Source of the DNA: Anthoceros angustus
Taxonomy: Eukaryota > Streptophyta > Anthocerotopsida > Anthocerotales > Anthocerotaceae
Direction: 5' to 3'
Length of the DNA: 64,000 nucleotides
Assembly (NCBI GenBank): GCA_010909165.1
Contig: VJWM01000044.1
Location: forward strand, 1,736,001 to 1,800,000
Of this stretch, positions 1 to 11,281 are shown piece after piece. The stretch's first letter is position 1. Each line of letters begins with the position of its first letter. The notes under the pieces were generated by a model. That model saw nothing but the letters and a program-made list of their open reading frames with translations. It did not search any database and was not told the DNA's origin. The position numbers and the translations under genes are program-made.

Positions 1-2545
1 GTCCTGTCTTGTCCTCCTCGGTGACATCTCTCGATGACGGATAATGGAGCTCGTAATCACCTCACACAAGCACCAGAAATGTTCTCTCACTCATCATCAA
101 AGAAGCACCGGGTCAACAATGCAATCAACGGTGGCGAATGCCTGGAATTAAGAAGTGTACTCACATTCTCAGCTCAACGCTGCTCGAAAAGTGCTGGACA
201 ACTCCTTTGGCTCACATTTCTTCCTGTGCAAACATGCCACTTTCAACAGATACAGTGTAATCATCATCGACGATGCGGCAATGCGTCCACTTCATAAGGC
301 CTTGAAGTGCAAAGAATCCAGCCTGGGTCTCGCCGCCCTCTTCCTCCTCACCATAGTCGAGGGCGCGGCATGCCCCTCTTCCTCCTCACCATAGTCGAGG
401 GCGCCGGCATGCCGGCGCCCCCTCCCCTCTTCCATGTAGCACAGGGACTCCTCCCATGGTGCTTGGATGGCGACGACCTTGGAAGGAATCCGTAGCCGCT
501 GCAGCAAACCTCCCTCCATCACCCTCAGCCTCCCCATCATCCTCTTCAAATGCCTCCGCATCTGAATGACCCAGCAACTCTGGAATAGGCCCATCCTCCT
601 CATCAGAAGGTCCGAACTCTGCCTCATTGTCTTCTACTTCCAGTGCGAAGTTTGGAAGTCCCTGTCTTGTCCTCCTCAGTGACATCTCTCGGCGATGACG
701 GATAATGGAGCTCGTAATCACCTCACACAAGCACCTGTAAAATGTTCTCTCACTCATCTCCACACCGTTATTCAATGCAATCAACGCTGGTGGCGAATGC
801 TCTGGAATTAAGAAGTGTACTCACATTCTCAGCTCAACGCTGCTCGAAAAGTGCTGGACAACTCCTTTGGCTCACATTTCTTCCTGTGCAAACATGCCAC
901 TTTCAACAGATACACAGTGTAATCATCTGACGATGCCGGCAATGCGTCCACTTCATAAGGCCTTGAAGTGCACAGAATCCGCAGTTCTGGGTCTCGCTGC
1001 CCTCCATCCAAAGTTGCCCAGGACCCATCCCGCCTTGCTCTCTGGTTTGCGGTGCACCGTTGAACCCAAAACCCAAAGCTTGATCGGGCGTCCATAGCAG
1101 TTTCTTCATCCGGCTCCTCCGTTTATGTCAACAACCATTCCTGCTGCAGAAGCATAGTGTCCTCAAGCTGGTTCATGTGCCTCCGCAGCATGCCTCCTCA
1201 TACGAGTATGGGAGGGAATTGATCTGGATTTCCCACCCTCAATCCTTTGGACAAGCTGGACTTCTCTCCACCACCAACTGTCTTTGTGGTGCTTGCCTTG
1301 AATTGAGTGACCGGACTTTGTCCGCCTCTTCCTGCTCCACCTCCACCTTGCTCAATTGGTTGGAAAGCATGTCCAGCCCCGAGGCGTAGATCGATCCGCG
1401 GAGGATCCGTGGTTCTCGATTTCGCCTCCTTCTTGCTTTTAGATTTCTTCGCCTCCGCGGCTTCTCAACAAGTCTCCGTGGTTAGGCCTCGCATCGGGAG
1501 GTCCTTCATCACGGCCCGCCATCATCCGTAGCCGCAGCAAACCTCCCTCCATCACCCTCGCCTCCCCATCATCCTCTTCAAATGCCTCCGATCCGAATGA
1601 CCCAGAACTCGGAATAGGCCCATCCTCCTCATCAAGGTCCGAACTCGCCTCATTGTCTTCTACTTCCGGTCGAAGTTTGAAGTCCTGTCTTGTCCTCCTC
1701 GGTGACATCTCTCGATGACGGATAATGGAGCTCGTAATCACCTCACACAAGCACCAGAAATGTTCTCTCACTGTCCATCACAGCAGCATAAGCATCAATG
1801 CAATCAACGGTGGCGAATGCCTGGAATTAAGAAGTGTACTCACATTCTCAGCTCAACGCTGCTCGAAAAGTGCTGGACAACTCCTTTGGCTCACATTTCT
1901 TCTGTGCAAACATGCCACTTTCAACAGATACAGTGTAATCATCCGACGATGCGCAATGCGTCCACTTCATAAGGCCTTGAAGTGCAAAGAATCCAGCCTG
2001 GGTCTCGCTGCCTCCATCCAAAGTTGCCCAGGACCCATCCCGCCTTGCTCTCGGTTTGCGGCACCGTTGAACCCAAAACCCAAAGCTTGATCGGGCGTCC
2101 ATAGCATGCTTTCATCCGGCTCCTGCTTTGTGTCAACAACCATTCTGCAAGCATAGTGTCCTCAAGCTGGTTCATGTGCCTCCGCAGCATGCCTCCTCAT
2201 ACGAGTATGGGGAGGGAATTGGATCTGGATTTCCCACCCTCAATCCTTTGGACAAGCCAGACTTCTCTCCACCGCCAACCGCTATCTTTGTGGTGCTTGC
2301 CTTCGCAGAATTGAGTGACCAGACTTTGTCTGCCCCCTTCCCGTTCCCCCTCCACCTTGCTCAATTGGTTGGAAAGCATGTCCAGCCCCCGAGGCAGAGA
2401 TCGGTATCTGGCGTGGAGGATCTGTGGTTCTCGATTTCGCCTCCTTCTTGCTTTTAGATTTCTTCTGCCTCCGCGGCTTCTCCAACAAGTCTCCAGGGTT
2501 AGGCCCTGCATCGGGGAGGTCCTTCTTACTGCGGCGTCCGCTCGC
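1..2545 (-). pseudogene. MASGRRS-type minus-strand frame of mobile element I (decayed, left end off window)
   Basis: The frame starts at an ATG read leftward from 2,545, giving MASGRRSKKDLPDAGP and then a very basic stretch rich in Lys and Arg (KKSKSKKEAK). Further left, frames broken by indels give CYGRPIKLWVLGSTV, an ILCTSRPYEVDAL block and an acidic tail with DEEDGPIP and EEDDGEA. The same start (MASGRRSRKE) and an equivalent ILCTTKP block occur in the minus-strand arm of element II near 17.8 and 16.1 kb, so the two are related protein families. I do not recognise the protein. The basic N-terminus suggests nucleic-acid binding. The internal tandem duplication means it cannot be expressed as read. 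Confidence 0.5.
400..419. repeat. Perfect 20-bp GC palindrome
   Basis: GGCGCCGGCATGCCGGCGCC is its own reverse complement. A shorter version (16 bp) lies at 8,491-8,506, and related GGCGCC clusters occur at 4.82, 13.88, 22.43 and 26.58 kb. Confidence 0.85.
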
Positions 2546-4077
2546 CATCGTCTGTAGCACCCAGCATAGGCATCAAACACGCTCAATCCGGATTAGGCAA
2601 GCACCAATTCTATTTCGAACAAGGAATTTCTCACCTGTGCGTCCTCTGGAAAGGATGGAGAGCTGGCTGGCGAGGGTCTCTGACGGCAAATTGTTGGGAA
2701 AACCACGCGGCCTCGCTTGAATCGCAGACGCCCGCGTTGGAAGAGCTCGTACGCCTACCGGCTTCGGACTGTAGAAGAAGGACTTCAATTCTGGTTCGGG
2801 TTTCTAAGGAGCTGGCAGCAAACCCTAATTTCGCGCCAGTCCGTAACAAACGCGCTGTAACGAGGTCCGAGTTATTGTCCTTATCAGCTATGTATGGAGG
2901 AACAAGGACTAGAATATGTGGTCTGTGTGTGTCGATGTTCTTTTAACCCATACCCAACATACAATTCCACACACCCGCGCGTTCGCGATGTCCTTCGCAC
3001 TATCGATTGCACATCAGTTTGCAAGGTAGTGTGACTCAACTACGTGTTTGTTTATGTACGCTGCATGCGGGCAAGCCCAATATGCAATTGGGTAAATAAG
3101 AAAGCGTTTTTCATAACGTTCCAGATACCCTTTTTTTCCAGCCGCCGCTATTGATGGCTACCGGCCGTTCATTTTAACTCTATGGTAGCTTGCATATGCG
3201 GCTGGCAGCATAGTAGCATAATAGCACCGGGCCCCCCTCCATTACTTCGAAATCTATTTAGGATTTGGCAATCAAGTGATTTGTCTCTCCACGGCTTCCC
3301 GCCTCCTCTGCGGTCAAGTCATGTACCACACACCACCACCTTTTATCACACTTGTCGCGTAGCCGCGTAACCTTGAGCTACGAGTCCAACACAATGCTCC
3401 AGTTCACACACTCCGAAGACGCGGGCGATGTGGGTTTCCGTGTTATGTGCCCTTTCATTCCTTGACCGATACCAACGATTGCTATGTCATTGACAAAATG
3501 TAGATGTGCAGGGTCAAGAAGCGGACGAAGATTTCGGGCAAAATCAAGATGTTTCACAGTTCCAAAGAGTACCTGATCCCCGTAAACAGAGTGAAAGGCA
3601 AGCGCGGCTGGCCCCTCCGTCTCGCCAGGCAAATGCAAAGTCCTTGCCACTCCCTGCCACAAAGTATGTATTCTTTGGCCGATAGCTGAGTCGTCGCCTC
3701 GTCATACTCATTGGCATAGGTTTGTGTTAGTGGCTCGATCCCGTGATGCGTGTTGCAGGTCCAGGGTGGAGAAGAACTCACTCACAGTCTCGTATGCCCA
3801 GCTATGTTCCCCCGACTTCCAGGAACCTGAACCTCTACTCTGCCATAAATAGAAGCCCATCTGGAAGGAGGAAAGTTGGTGTCGGTGCGGGTGGAGCAGA
3901 AGTGCGCGCCGCGAGGGGATTGTTCACTACTATTTCCAGCACTGAAGATGCGGGGACGCCCAATGCAGATGAGGACAATGTCTTTCAGACACCCCCACCG
4001 ATTGAGAAGTTTGGACCGGGCTGATTTGCCGTCACTTTCCATCCGAAGCCTTTGGCCAATACCTTTCATTTAGCGAT
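2546..4077. other. Spacer between divergent frames of element I
   Basis: No long open frame is supported over 2,600-3,700. A weak plus-strand frame at 3,743-4,024 ends with DEDNVFQTPPPIEKFG. It matches, loosely and in a shifted frame, the acidic block followed by DDDFVHPP in element II near 19.05 kb, so the true start of the transposase-like gene is probably here or upstream. The spacer should contain promoters for both divergent arms. No clear TATA box or other motif could be assigned. Confidence 0.4.
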
Positions 4078-4686
4078 GTGGGCTGCAGTGGCGAGCTGGT
4101 GTCTTTGAGGAAAAGTGAAGGCGATTCCGTGGGAGAGGATTTCAAAGCCTTGTTGCAACAAATTGTGCATCCGCAAGTTCACAAAGAAGCTTTTCATGAG
4201 CAGTGCAGTTTCGAGAATGGGCGAGCAAGAGACATTGCATCACAGCGGCCCGACGGTGCCACAACAAGGGACAGGGTTTTCACTCACCTCATGGGTCAGA
4301 TTCCTATGCAATGTTGTTTGAAAGCCTTCCGACGTGTATACTGCATAGGGTCCGCAAGGTACGAGGAGTTGAAGCGGAGGGTTATTCTGAATGCACCATG
4401 GGACGCTAATAAGGCCAGCCCTCGTGTACAATCCTCCCATGCTTTGGCTGCAATTGCCTGGATGGATGCGACTTTCCTTCACTTGGCCGAGCGACTGCCG
4501 AATGTGGAGGTATACAATCTACCAGACACTTTCACGAAGCATGAGGTTTGGATACAATACAGGAGTGGAATGGAGTCAAAAGGTGAACGCTTTGTGTCGT
4601 ATGCATATTTCTTGCTGGTCAATTTCAAGCGGGTGAAGATACCCAAGTCAAACAGATTCTCGACTTGTTCCATATGCGCTGGCTGA
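4078..4686 (+). pseudogene. N-terminal part of DUF7869-type transposase-like protein, element I
   Basis: An open frame of about 200 codons. It contains RVFTHLMGQIP, a block with HALAAIAWMD, and ends in FKRVKIPKSNRFSTCSIC just before a stop. The same order of blocks is seen in element II (19.2-19.7, 20.4-20.9 and 21.8-22.3 kb: HALGALAWMDNAF, then KIPKSNSSR). A basic segment ending in Cys-x-x-Cys ahead of the DNxxxENKN core is what I expect of DUF7869-type proteins. The shifted frame upstream gives CCNKLC, another possible metal-binding pair. The core is separated from this part by a GC-rich repeat block. Confidence 0.55.
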
Positions 4687-4789
4687 AGTTCAACATACGG
4701 AGCACCGGAGTTGACCAAGGTAGGCCTCCTCCCGCCTATTGTGTCATGCATGCATGGCATAAAAGCATGTGGAGTAATGGAGGAGTTAG

Positions 4790-5870
4790 CGGCGGATGTC
4801 TCGAGTCGCCGTGCGGCGCCATGGCGGCGCCATGGCGGCGCCATGGCGGCGCCCCAAGGCCCTAAAGCGCGGTGATGTCTCGAGTCGCCGTGCGGCGCCC
4901 GACACGTTGCTTTATGCGGTGATGTCTCGAGTCGAGCCCTCCACCGCGAAAAAGGAGCCGCATGGCGGCACCATATTGTCTGTGGTGAAGGGTACTGCAT
5001 GGCGGCGCCCCAAGTGACAAAGGGATGTCGCCGTGCCTGGCGCCATTTTTGTGCCGTGGAGGGCTCTGGGATGGCCTTGCACTCGAATGGCGACGCCCAA
5101 GGCCCTAAAGCGCGGTGAACTACGGTGCTTTGTGTCGGAGAGGCGGCCATGGCGGCGCCATGCACTCCACATCGAGGGCGCGCATGCCGGCGCCCTCGTG
5201 TCGGAGAGGCGCCATGGCGGCGCCATGCACTCCACCTGAGGCGCGCATGCCGCGCCCCAAATGGAGTGCACGATAGATGGCGACGCCCAAGGCCCTAAAG
5301 CGCGGTGAACTACGGTGCTTTGTTGTGTATGAGATGAGGAAGCTTGCGCCTCTTTGCACTTCAGCTGCATGCCCGCCCTCCAACCTACTTATAAGGTTCA
5401 CTCCAGTGATGGAGGGGCATGTTGGCCCGCCGTGGTCCGGAATGCACGGGTTGGGTTCTTGCCGTAACATTAACTTCGCAGGAGCTGTCGATTGTATGCA
5501 AAATGTCACTATGCATTTGGACCGTGGAATAATAGGCAGCAGATGCGTATGTCCTAGTTTCGATCTCGTTTCAATGCACGACACTCGATCTTCCCAAATA
5601 GCTCTGTATGCAAAGTTATTGAATTTCGGTGCCCACAAGTGACAAAGGGATGTCGCTGCGTGCGCCGTTTTGTGCCGTGGAGGGCTCGGGATGGCCTTGC
5701 ACTGAATGGCGACGAGGCCGGCAGCGCCTCTTTGTCGAGAGGGCCATGGCGGCGCCATGCACTCCACTCGAGGGCGCATGCCGCGCCCCAAATGTGGAGT
5801 GCACGATAGGGCATGGCGACGCCCAAGGCCCTAAAGCGCGGTGAACTACGGGTGCTTTGTTGCAGATGAA
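4790..5870. repeat. GC-rich palindromic satellite block inside element I
   Basis: The block opens with tandem catggcggcgc units (4,820-4,856). The word gcccaaggccctaaagcgcg then recurs at about 4,853, 5,095, 5,287 and 5,820. Segments of GGCGCCATGGCGCC type alternate with ctccac words. A second, looser duplication joins 5,330-5,640 to 5,860-6,130 (cctccaacctacttataagg in both). No protein is supported: the long frames through it are artefacts of the repeats. Confidence 0.75.
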
Positions 5871-6125
5871 GCCCGCACTTCACAGGCTCGCATGCCGCGC
5901 CTCCAACCTACTTATAAGGTTCACTCCATGGAGGGGCATGTTGCGGTCCGGGAAATGCATGGGTTGGGTTCTTGCCGTAACATTAACTTCTGCAGAGTCG
6001 ATTGTATGCAAACCGCTACTATGCATTTGGACTGTGGAATAATAGGCAGTGCGTATGTCCTAGTTTCTCGATCTCGTTTCAATGCACGACACTCGCCTTC
6101 CCAAATAGCTCTGCAAAGTTATTGA

Positions 6126-7013
6126 ATTTCGGTGCCCACAAGTCGACAATGGTGTTCCATGACATACACTATGTATCAAGAGGCACTCAACAAGCATCGG
6201 ATACGATTGATGGAGGAACGGAAGAAGTTGACGAAGCATCGGTCGGTCCAAGGAGCCGCAGAATATATGTTGTTATCTATCGTGGCATGGACCAAAAACT
6301 TCCGCCGCATTTTGCGGTGGCCAAAGGACTTGAAGGAGGATAGTCGGATCACGGTGCATGTTGTTGGATGCATGATACATAATTACACGTTCGAGGCGGG
6401 CGTATCGCATTATGCCAATCTCGTGAATGATGCAAATTTAACAATAACTATTATCCGTGACGTTATACACACGTATGAAGGATACTTCCCAAAGTCTTAT
6501 ACTGCTGGACAATACATGCCGAGAGAACAAGAACCAGCTTCTATTTGCGATTTGAACATGCTCGTTGAACTCGGACGCTCGAGAAGGTGAAGGTTGGATT
6601 CCTCCTCGTGGGGCAGCACGCACGACCAAGTGGATCAAATGTTTTCATGTTTTCTAAGCATTTAAAACATAAGGAGGCCGTGACATTGCCAACTATGGAG
6701 GACATATTGAAGTCCTCGTTCACGCCGAATCCAGAGGTGAAAGTGTTGATGAGGTACTTCCGGACATACGTATGGCCATTAGTTAGTGAACGGCGGAAGT
6801 ATACGCTGTTCGAAGTTGAACAACCTTTCATTTCAGCACCAGTTCAAAATCACCCGCGAGGACAAAGTTGGGCGGGAAAGGTTACCGTTATTCGCAGAAG
6901 CAATACTCCACTTCCCCTTGTGGGAATCAAGATGGGCTCAATTCTTGACTTTTGTTCCGATCCGTCATCGGGCCCGCTCCTTTGATGGCTTGGGCGAAGG
7001 ACAAGAAAGCTAG
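6126..7013 (+). pseudogene. Central DDE-like region of DUF7869-type protein, element I (frameshifted)
   Basis: Fragments in successive frames give LRWPKDLKEDSRITVHVVGC, MIHNYTFEAGVSHYANL, then VKVGFLLVGQHARPSGSN and MFSKHLKHKEAVTLP. They are collinear with the better-preserved copy at 24.7-25.1 kb (VHVVGCMIHNYTYAARVF, then KVKVGFLLVGHTHDQIDQMF). In this copy the DNTCRENKN block is garbled to YTAGQYMPREQEP, and the GHTHDQID histidine and aspartate are disrupted. Probable acidic catalytic positions are therefore lost. It is transposase-like by analogy with DUF7869 proteins of repetitive elements; the catalytic role is inferred. Confidence 0.55.
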
Positions 7014-7179
7014 TGATGGTGGTTTGACCGCACGCGTGAAGGCGTGATCACTTGAAAAAGGATCGTGAAGCGCCAACATATTTGACTGTGGAGGAAGAAT
7101 GGTGGATGGATTGGAATGATCAACACGAAATCGCAAATATTGTGGATCATAACATTGGGCTTGTTCGCAAAACCCCGGA

Positions 7180-7745
7180 GATGGTACGATAGGGCTCAAG
7201 CCCGGTCCCCTTTGCACATACCTAAGAAGTCAGATCGACGAGGCTCTTTGCGTGACATACCACACAGGGACATGTATCTAGGGGCCTACCAAACTATTGA
7301 ACGCCAAGAAGAGGTGGCAAGAAGGATGGATGGCGATATTATGGAGATACAGAAAGGAATGTTTATTGTGACACCGTGCGAGGGTGACACACACAATAGG
7401 GCGTTCTGGGTAGCGAAGGTTGTAAGTGTGCACCTTGGGGCCAGAATCAGACTGCTTGTGCAGTGGCGAACCCACGGAGATGGTACGATAGGGCTGCCCG
7501 AGTCCCCCACATCTGGGAAGAAATTTGTCTTGGGCGAGGCTCTTTGCGTGACATACCACAGGACATGTATCTAGGGGCCTACCAAACTATTGAACGCCAA
7601 GAAGAGGTGGCAAGAAGGATGGATGGCGATATTATGGAGATCTGAAAGGAATGTTTATTGTGACACCGTGCGAGGTGACACAATAGGCGTTTTAGCGAAG
7701 GTTGTAAGTGTGCACCTTGGGGCCAACCTTGTGTGCTTGTGGCCC
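7180..7745. repeat. Tandem duplication of ~300 bp in element I
   Basis: Sequence from ggagatggtacgatagggct through the gtgtgcaccttggggcca word is present at 7,179-7,441 and again at 7,479-7,724. It includes the long shared words atgtatctaggggcctaccaaactattgaacg. The second copy lacks several short words (for example aagtcagatcgacg). Confidence 0.8.
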
Positions 7746-8060
7746 AGCACCACGGATGCTTATGAGGGCAAGTATGTTGGAGAATTTTTCAAAGGACGAA
7801 TTGGGACCATCAAAACAAAGTCAAAAAGGTCGGAAAGGGAAAGGGCCCCAACATCCAAAAGGTTTTGTCGAAAAACCATTATTATATACTACGGGTTTGA
7901 CTCACTTCAGAAACATCATGCGGATAAGAAAGCTATAAAGGAAAAGTTGAGTGCGCTCGTCCTCACATTCAACCAAACACTTCGGATGAGGCAATGGAGA
8001 GTGATGAAGATGGAGATGAGGCCTGTGGACGGGACGAGGGTCTCGATTCGCGAAGAGTAA
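7560..8060 (+). pseudogene. C-terminal part of DUF7869-type protein, element I
   Basis: A frame of about 155 codons ends at 8,060. It includes KTIIIYYGFDSLQKHHADKK, matching KTVILYYGFSLNSRKHLYSI in element II (28.2 kb). The same relative order (MYLGPY or MYLGAYQ block, conserved VAKVVSVHLG or IGKVNQVRLD block, then the YYGF block) holds in both copies, which confirms that the two plus-strand arms are homologous but clearly diverged. The frame shifts within the preceding duplication. Confidence 0.5.
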
Positions 8061-9560
8061 TGACATGTGCTAAGCAACGAAATAACAAGGGAACCTTATG
8101 TTTATCCCTAATTTCTCTTCATGGCATAGGGTTTGAAAGTCGGACACGAGGTGTCGGGCATAAGTTTCATGTTCTTGTCATACATTGTTTTAAGACATGC
8201 AGACCACCATGCCGTGATGAGTACATCTTAAATGTCACCTTGTAGCGTCTACCATGTTTTGGCATGCTGCAATACACTGGCGCAATACATTTCTTGATTA
8301 CACAATTGCACTAGTCATAAACATTTGCCGTTATAGACAGTAACCGGTGACGGCGGACATGGACTGCTTGTGCTCCACTTTCCACCCTCTAGACGCCATA
8401 TGCTCCCATACTGTGTTCGTTTCCGCCATCGTATAACACAGACACATCCGCGCGTTTCATGCGCTGCCGTCGTAGAGCCCTGGCAAAAGACGCCGGCATG
8501 CCGGCGCCCATGCCACACCCAACAATCGCCGCATACATTTTCGGCTGATATGACAACCTCTACAAAACCCATACCATAGTTGTCTCCATGTGTCTCCATG
8601 TGATTTTAAATGCAGTGATTTGCTGTTCTTGGCCACAATGATTGCAACACAAGCCACCGGAAACTCGAACGACTACCTTTTTCCCTGCAATGAGGGGGAG
8701 AGAACATGGGTACTTTTCTCGGCGATACGCATGATAAGCCAGGGAGAGCACCGTTTTTCCAGAACTGTAGTTGGCACAACTGTGTCTGACGGTGATGTTC
8801 ACCCTTATTTTCCGCCGTCACTTAATCCCAAACATGCCGCTTTGATAACCATCTTAAACCCGGATCCACGATATAGACCCTGCACCGCCCATGTATATTC
8901 ACCGCTTCAAATATTACGTTTCGTCCCTCCCAAATTACATCTTCTTCCTAGCTTGTGGGGCAAGTACCATGTTGCCCCTTCCTTCTACTCCGCGGGGCGG
9001 GGCCCTGATTCCTCTTGTCATGCAGGCAATCGCGCCCCTTCCGCGTGCTCAAGCGTCCCATTTTCCAACCTCCGCCGCCCGGCCGCGCTCCTTCTATAAG
9101 CATCCTACCGCGGTAGTCTGGCAGACTACCGGGGTAGGCTGACTACCTACCATGGTAGTCTAGTCCCCATCTCTCTTCCTTCCTTCCTCCTCATCGGTGA
9201 TGTCTCCTGGGGTTGAGATCCTCTTTGCTCCTTCCCTGCTGTTTGGTTTGTCCATACCTATCATGGAGCATTTTCTTCAAAGGACCTTCCCCCCATTTGC
9301 CGACCGATGTTGCCACTAACTCCTTCGAGCCTTCTTCGAGTTGGCCCGGGCTCTTCCCTTATTCGTGGGGTGAGGGAACTTCTCACCCCTCCCCCCTCCT
9401 CGGCGGGTCGGACCCCGCCCTCGATCTCTTCCACCGGTGGGGCTGCTTCTCCCACCGCCTCGCCTCCTTCTCCAGGGGGTATGCCACCGGACCCCCCGGC
9501 TCCTTCATCCGCAGCCGTGCCGTTAGGACCCGACTCCCCATCAGGCCCCTCGCTGCGGTA
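8061..9560. other. No supported gene; CTACC/GGTAG palindromes near 9.1 kb
   Basis: Nothing recognisable is encoded here. At 9,105-9,160 three small palindromes sit together (ctaccgcggtag, agtctggcagact, ctaccatggtag). A related gtcacctaccgtggtaggg word is at 9,628-9,646. Similar words occur at 29,176-29,200 and 29,290-29,325, on the other side of element II, which is one reason to treat both flanks as parts of one older unit. Confidence 0.5.
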
Positions 9561-9565
9561 CTGCC

Positions 9566-10123
9566 CTACCCGGTGATGCAGCGGACTACGTGGGAAATGT
9601 AGCCTACCACGGACGTCTGGTGGTCACCTACCGTGGTAGGGTGACCCCCTATGAGGGCGGGCTGTCCCTCCTCCTTGCTTTCCGTGCCATCTTCCTTCTT
9701 GGGCGCCGTTTCTCCTCCGTCCTCCGACTCTCCAGACTCCTCGGAGTCCATGTCACTTGTGGCCTCATCAAAGTTTGAGGCCTCCGGTTGCACCTGCTGC
9801 AACTCCTTCCTATCATCATCATGAGGACCTATTGTCCTCCTCTTGGCCAAACGCAACACTTCGTTGTTGGCCTTCAATATCCTGTTGTGAAGATGGGCGC
9901 CCAGACTATGATATTGCATTTGGAGATCATCCAACTCCGTGGGCCACTCTCCATCTTCACACCTACTCTTGTAGGCATCCCTTGAGGTGGTCAATTCTCC
10001 CGCCTTCACATGGAGGGTCACATTCTCCTCCCGTGCTTCCCTCAGCTGGTTGGCCAACTTCGCTTGAAGGGCATAATCCGCCCAAAACCTTCGTTTCCTC
10101 AACACCAGCATTCTATGCACCAC
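9566..10123 (-). CDS. Coiled-coil, acidic-tailed protein of a retroelement-like unit
   Basis: An open frame of 185 codons, starting MVHRMLVLRKRRFWADY. Heptad-like helical sequence (LQAKLANQLREAREEN, then LHNRILKANNEVLRLAKRR) is followed by a low-complexity acidic stretch rich in Asp, Glu and Ser with Lys clusters (SDMDSEESGESEDGGE). It lies 21 bp downstream of another coiled-coil frame read in the same direction, and the two may be one frame split by an indel. No enzyme motif is visible. Such coiled-coil frames are common beside gag-like genes in plant retroelements, so mobile-element origin is inferred from composition and setting. Confidence 0.45.
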   Translation of the reverse strand: MVHRMLVLRKRRFWADYALQAKLANQLREAREENVTLHVKAGELTTSRDAYKSRCEDGEWPTELDDLQMQYHSLGAHLHNRILKANNEVLRLAKRRTIGPHDDDRKELQQVQPEASNFDEATSDMDSEESGESEDGGETAPKKEDGTESKEEGQPALIGGHPTTVGDHQTSVVGYISHVVRCITG

Positions 10124-10144
10124 CTTCTTGTGATGCTCTTCTTC

Positions 10145-10879
10145 CTAGGACCTCCTCCTCTCCAAGTCCCCTAGTTGCTGAGCAAGCCCTTCCCTCTCCG
10201 CTTGCCAAGCACTCTTCTCGAGCTCCAACTCCTGCAGTTGCTGGTCTTGAGCTTCGAGCTCCGCGCGCTTCTCCTCCAAATTATACCGGGTTCTTCGCAA
10301 TTCTTCTTCCATGTCCCGGATCTTGATGGCTTGAGTAGCCATAACTTGTTCTTGCGCATCCACTTGCTGGACCGCCCGCTTTTCTCGTCCTAGAGCCTCA
10401 ACCTCGCTCTTCCTCTCCTGCTCTAGGTGGGCAAAGTGCTCCTCCGCCTTTTGCCTCCATGAGTCCCTTTGGGTGGTGGCTCGAATAGCCCTCTCCTCCG
10501 TTTGGGACAGTTTTCCCTCCAGGACCTTCTCCGCCCGCCGTTGATCCACAAGGTCGCGCTGGAGTTTCCCCACAGCCTTTTCCAACTTGGCTGCCTTCTC
10601 ATCAGACTCCATGGCCTCCAATTGCCATTTGGTCCCTGCTCTTCTCTCAGTCATCTCTTGGGCCTTGTTCGCCCGGACTTCCTCTTGACAGGCCCATAAG
10701 GAGGCTGCTAGGTCTCTAGCGCCCTTCGAATCCACACGGCTGAGTGCCTCATAAGCACTCATCAAATCTCCTAGGGGCCCAAATTCTGCCCCCGCCGGCC
10801 TCCTGTTGGAAATTTCCATCCTTCCCACACTCCTTGGGCCATCTCGCGGCGTGAGGCCCTCGTGACCGCCGCCTCCCAC
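10145..10879 (-). CDS. Long coiled-coil protein of a retroelement-like unit
   Basis: An uninterrupted 244-codon frame starting MGGGGHEGLTPRDGPRS. From about residue 45 to the end it is almost continuous predicted coiled coil rich in Glu, Arg, Gln and Ala (for example EKAVGKLQRDLVDQRRAEKV and ELEAQDQQLQELELEKSAWQ). There is no signal peptide, membrane segment or catalytic motif. The first part of this frame (10,661 onward) is copied again at 11,961-12,300 as part of a 1.27-kb tandem duplication that carries the end of element II with it. It may continue into the 9,566-10,123 frame. Function unknown; a structural, gag-associated role is possible. Confidence 0.5.
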   Translation of the reverse strand: MGGGGHEGLTPRDGPRSVGRMEISNRRPAGAEFGPLGDLMSAYEALSRVDSKGARDLAASLWACQEEVRANKAQEMTERRAGTKWQLEAMESDEKAAKLEKAVGKLQRDLVDQRRAEKVLEGKLSQTEERAIRATTQRDSWRQKAEEHFAHLEQERKSEVEALGREKRAVQQVDAQEQVMATQAIKIRDMEEELRRTRYNLEEKRAELEAQDQQLQELELEKSAWQAEREGLAQQLGDLERRRS

Positions 10880-11047
10880 CGCCTCCTACCGCTGGTGATG
10901 GTGGTCCTGGCACCGCCCGCCTCGTACGCCCTTCCTTCCTCTTCCCCTACCCCAGGGGCAGCTTATTCGGCGTGGGGTGCTTGCTCACGTAGGTCAACTT
11001 GTCACAGTAGCCCCTATCACGTAGGTGTTGTGCTACCGATAACATGA

Positions 11048-11069
11048 TAATCTTGGAAGGGGTTAATAT
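11048..11069 (+). repeat. Left terminal inverted repeat of element II
   Basis: TAATCTTGGAAGGGGTTAATAT. It is followed inward by AAACCCCTTCCG (11,072-11,083) and GAAACCCCTTCAT (11,086-11,098). A duplicate end lies at 12,319-12,339 within the tandem duplication. Confidence 0.7.
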
Positions 11070-11281
11070 ACAAACCCCTTCCGCTGAAACCCCTTCATAA
11101 AAAGACTCGTTGGAAATGCAAAATACGCCGAATCCTCCGTCAACAGGTACATGCTAAATACGAAGGGAAAAAACATTGATATTTCACAATTCATAAAACA
11201 AGAGGGCTTCTTGGCGGCTGGCGGCCGCCAATATCCTTGCCCACTATGCTTTGACACAAGTAATGAAAGAAAATCCTAATA

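Larger units (their letters stand above)
1..2560. repeat. Three tandem copies of a ~1.0 kb mobile-element segment
   Basis: The word tcctcctcggtgacatctct and what follows recur at about 1, 661 and 1,681. The first copy (1-660) is shortened internally. It has its own insert at about 340-490, with a doubled ttcctcctcaccatagtcga word, that rejoins the common sequence near 492. Copies two and three run to about 1,680 and 2,560. They are nearly identical except for small indels at ctg, cgg and ccgg words, so no copy keeps one frame throughout. Confidence 0.85.

Noticed and set aside
4479-5791. Long minus-strand frames (over 200 codons) in the GC palindrome block
   Set aside because: Created by repeated GC-rich words; different repeats translate to the same low-complexity peptides. 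No conserved protein.
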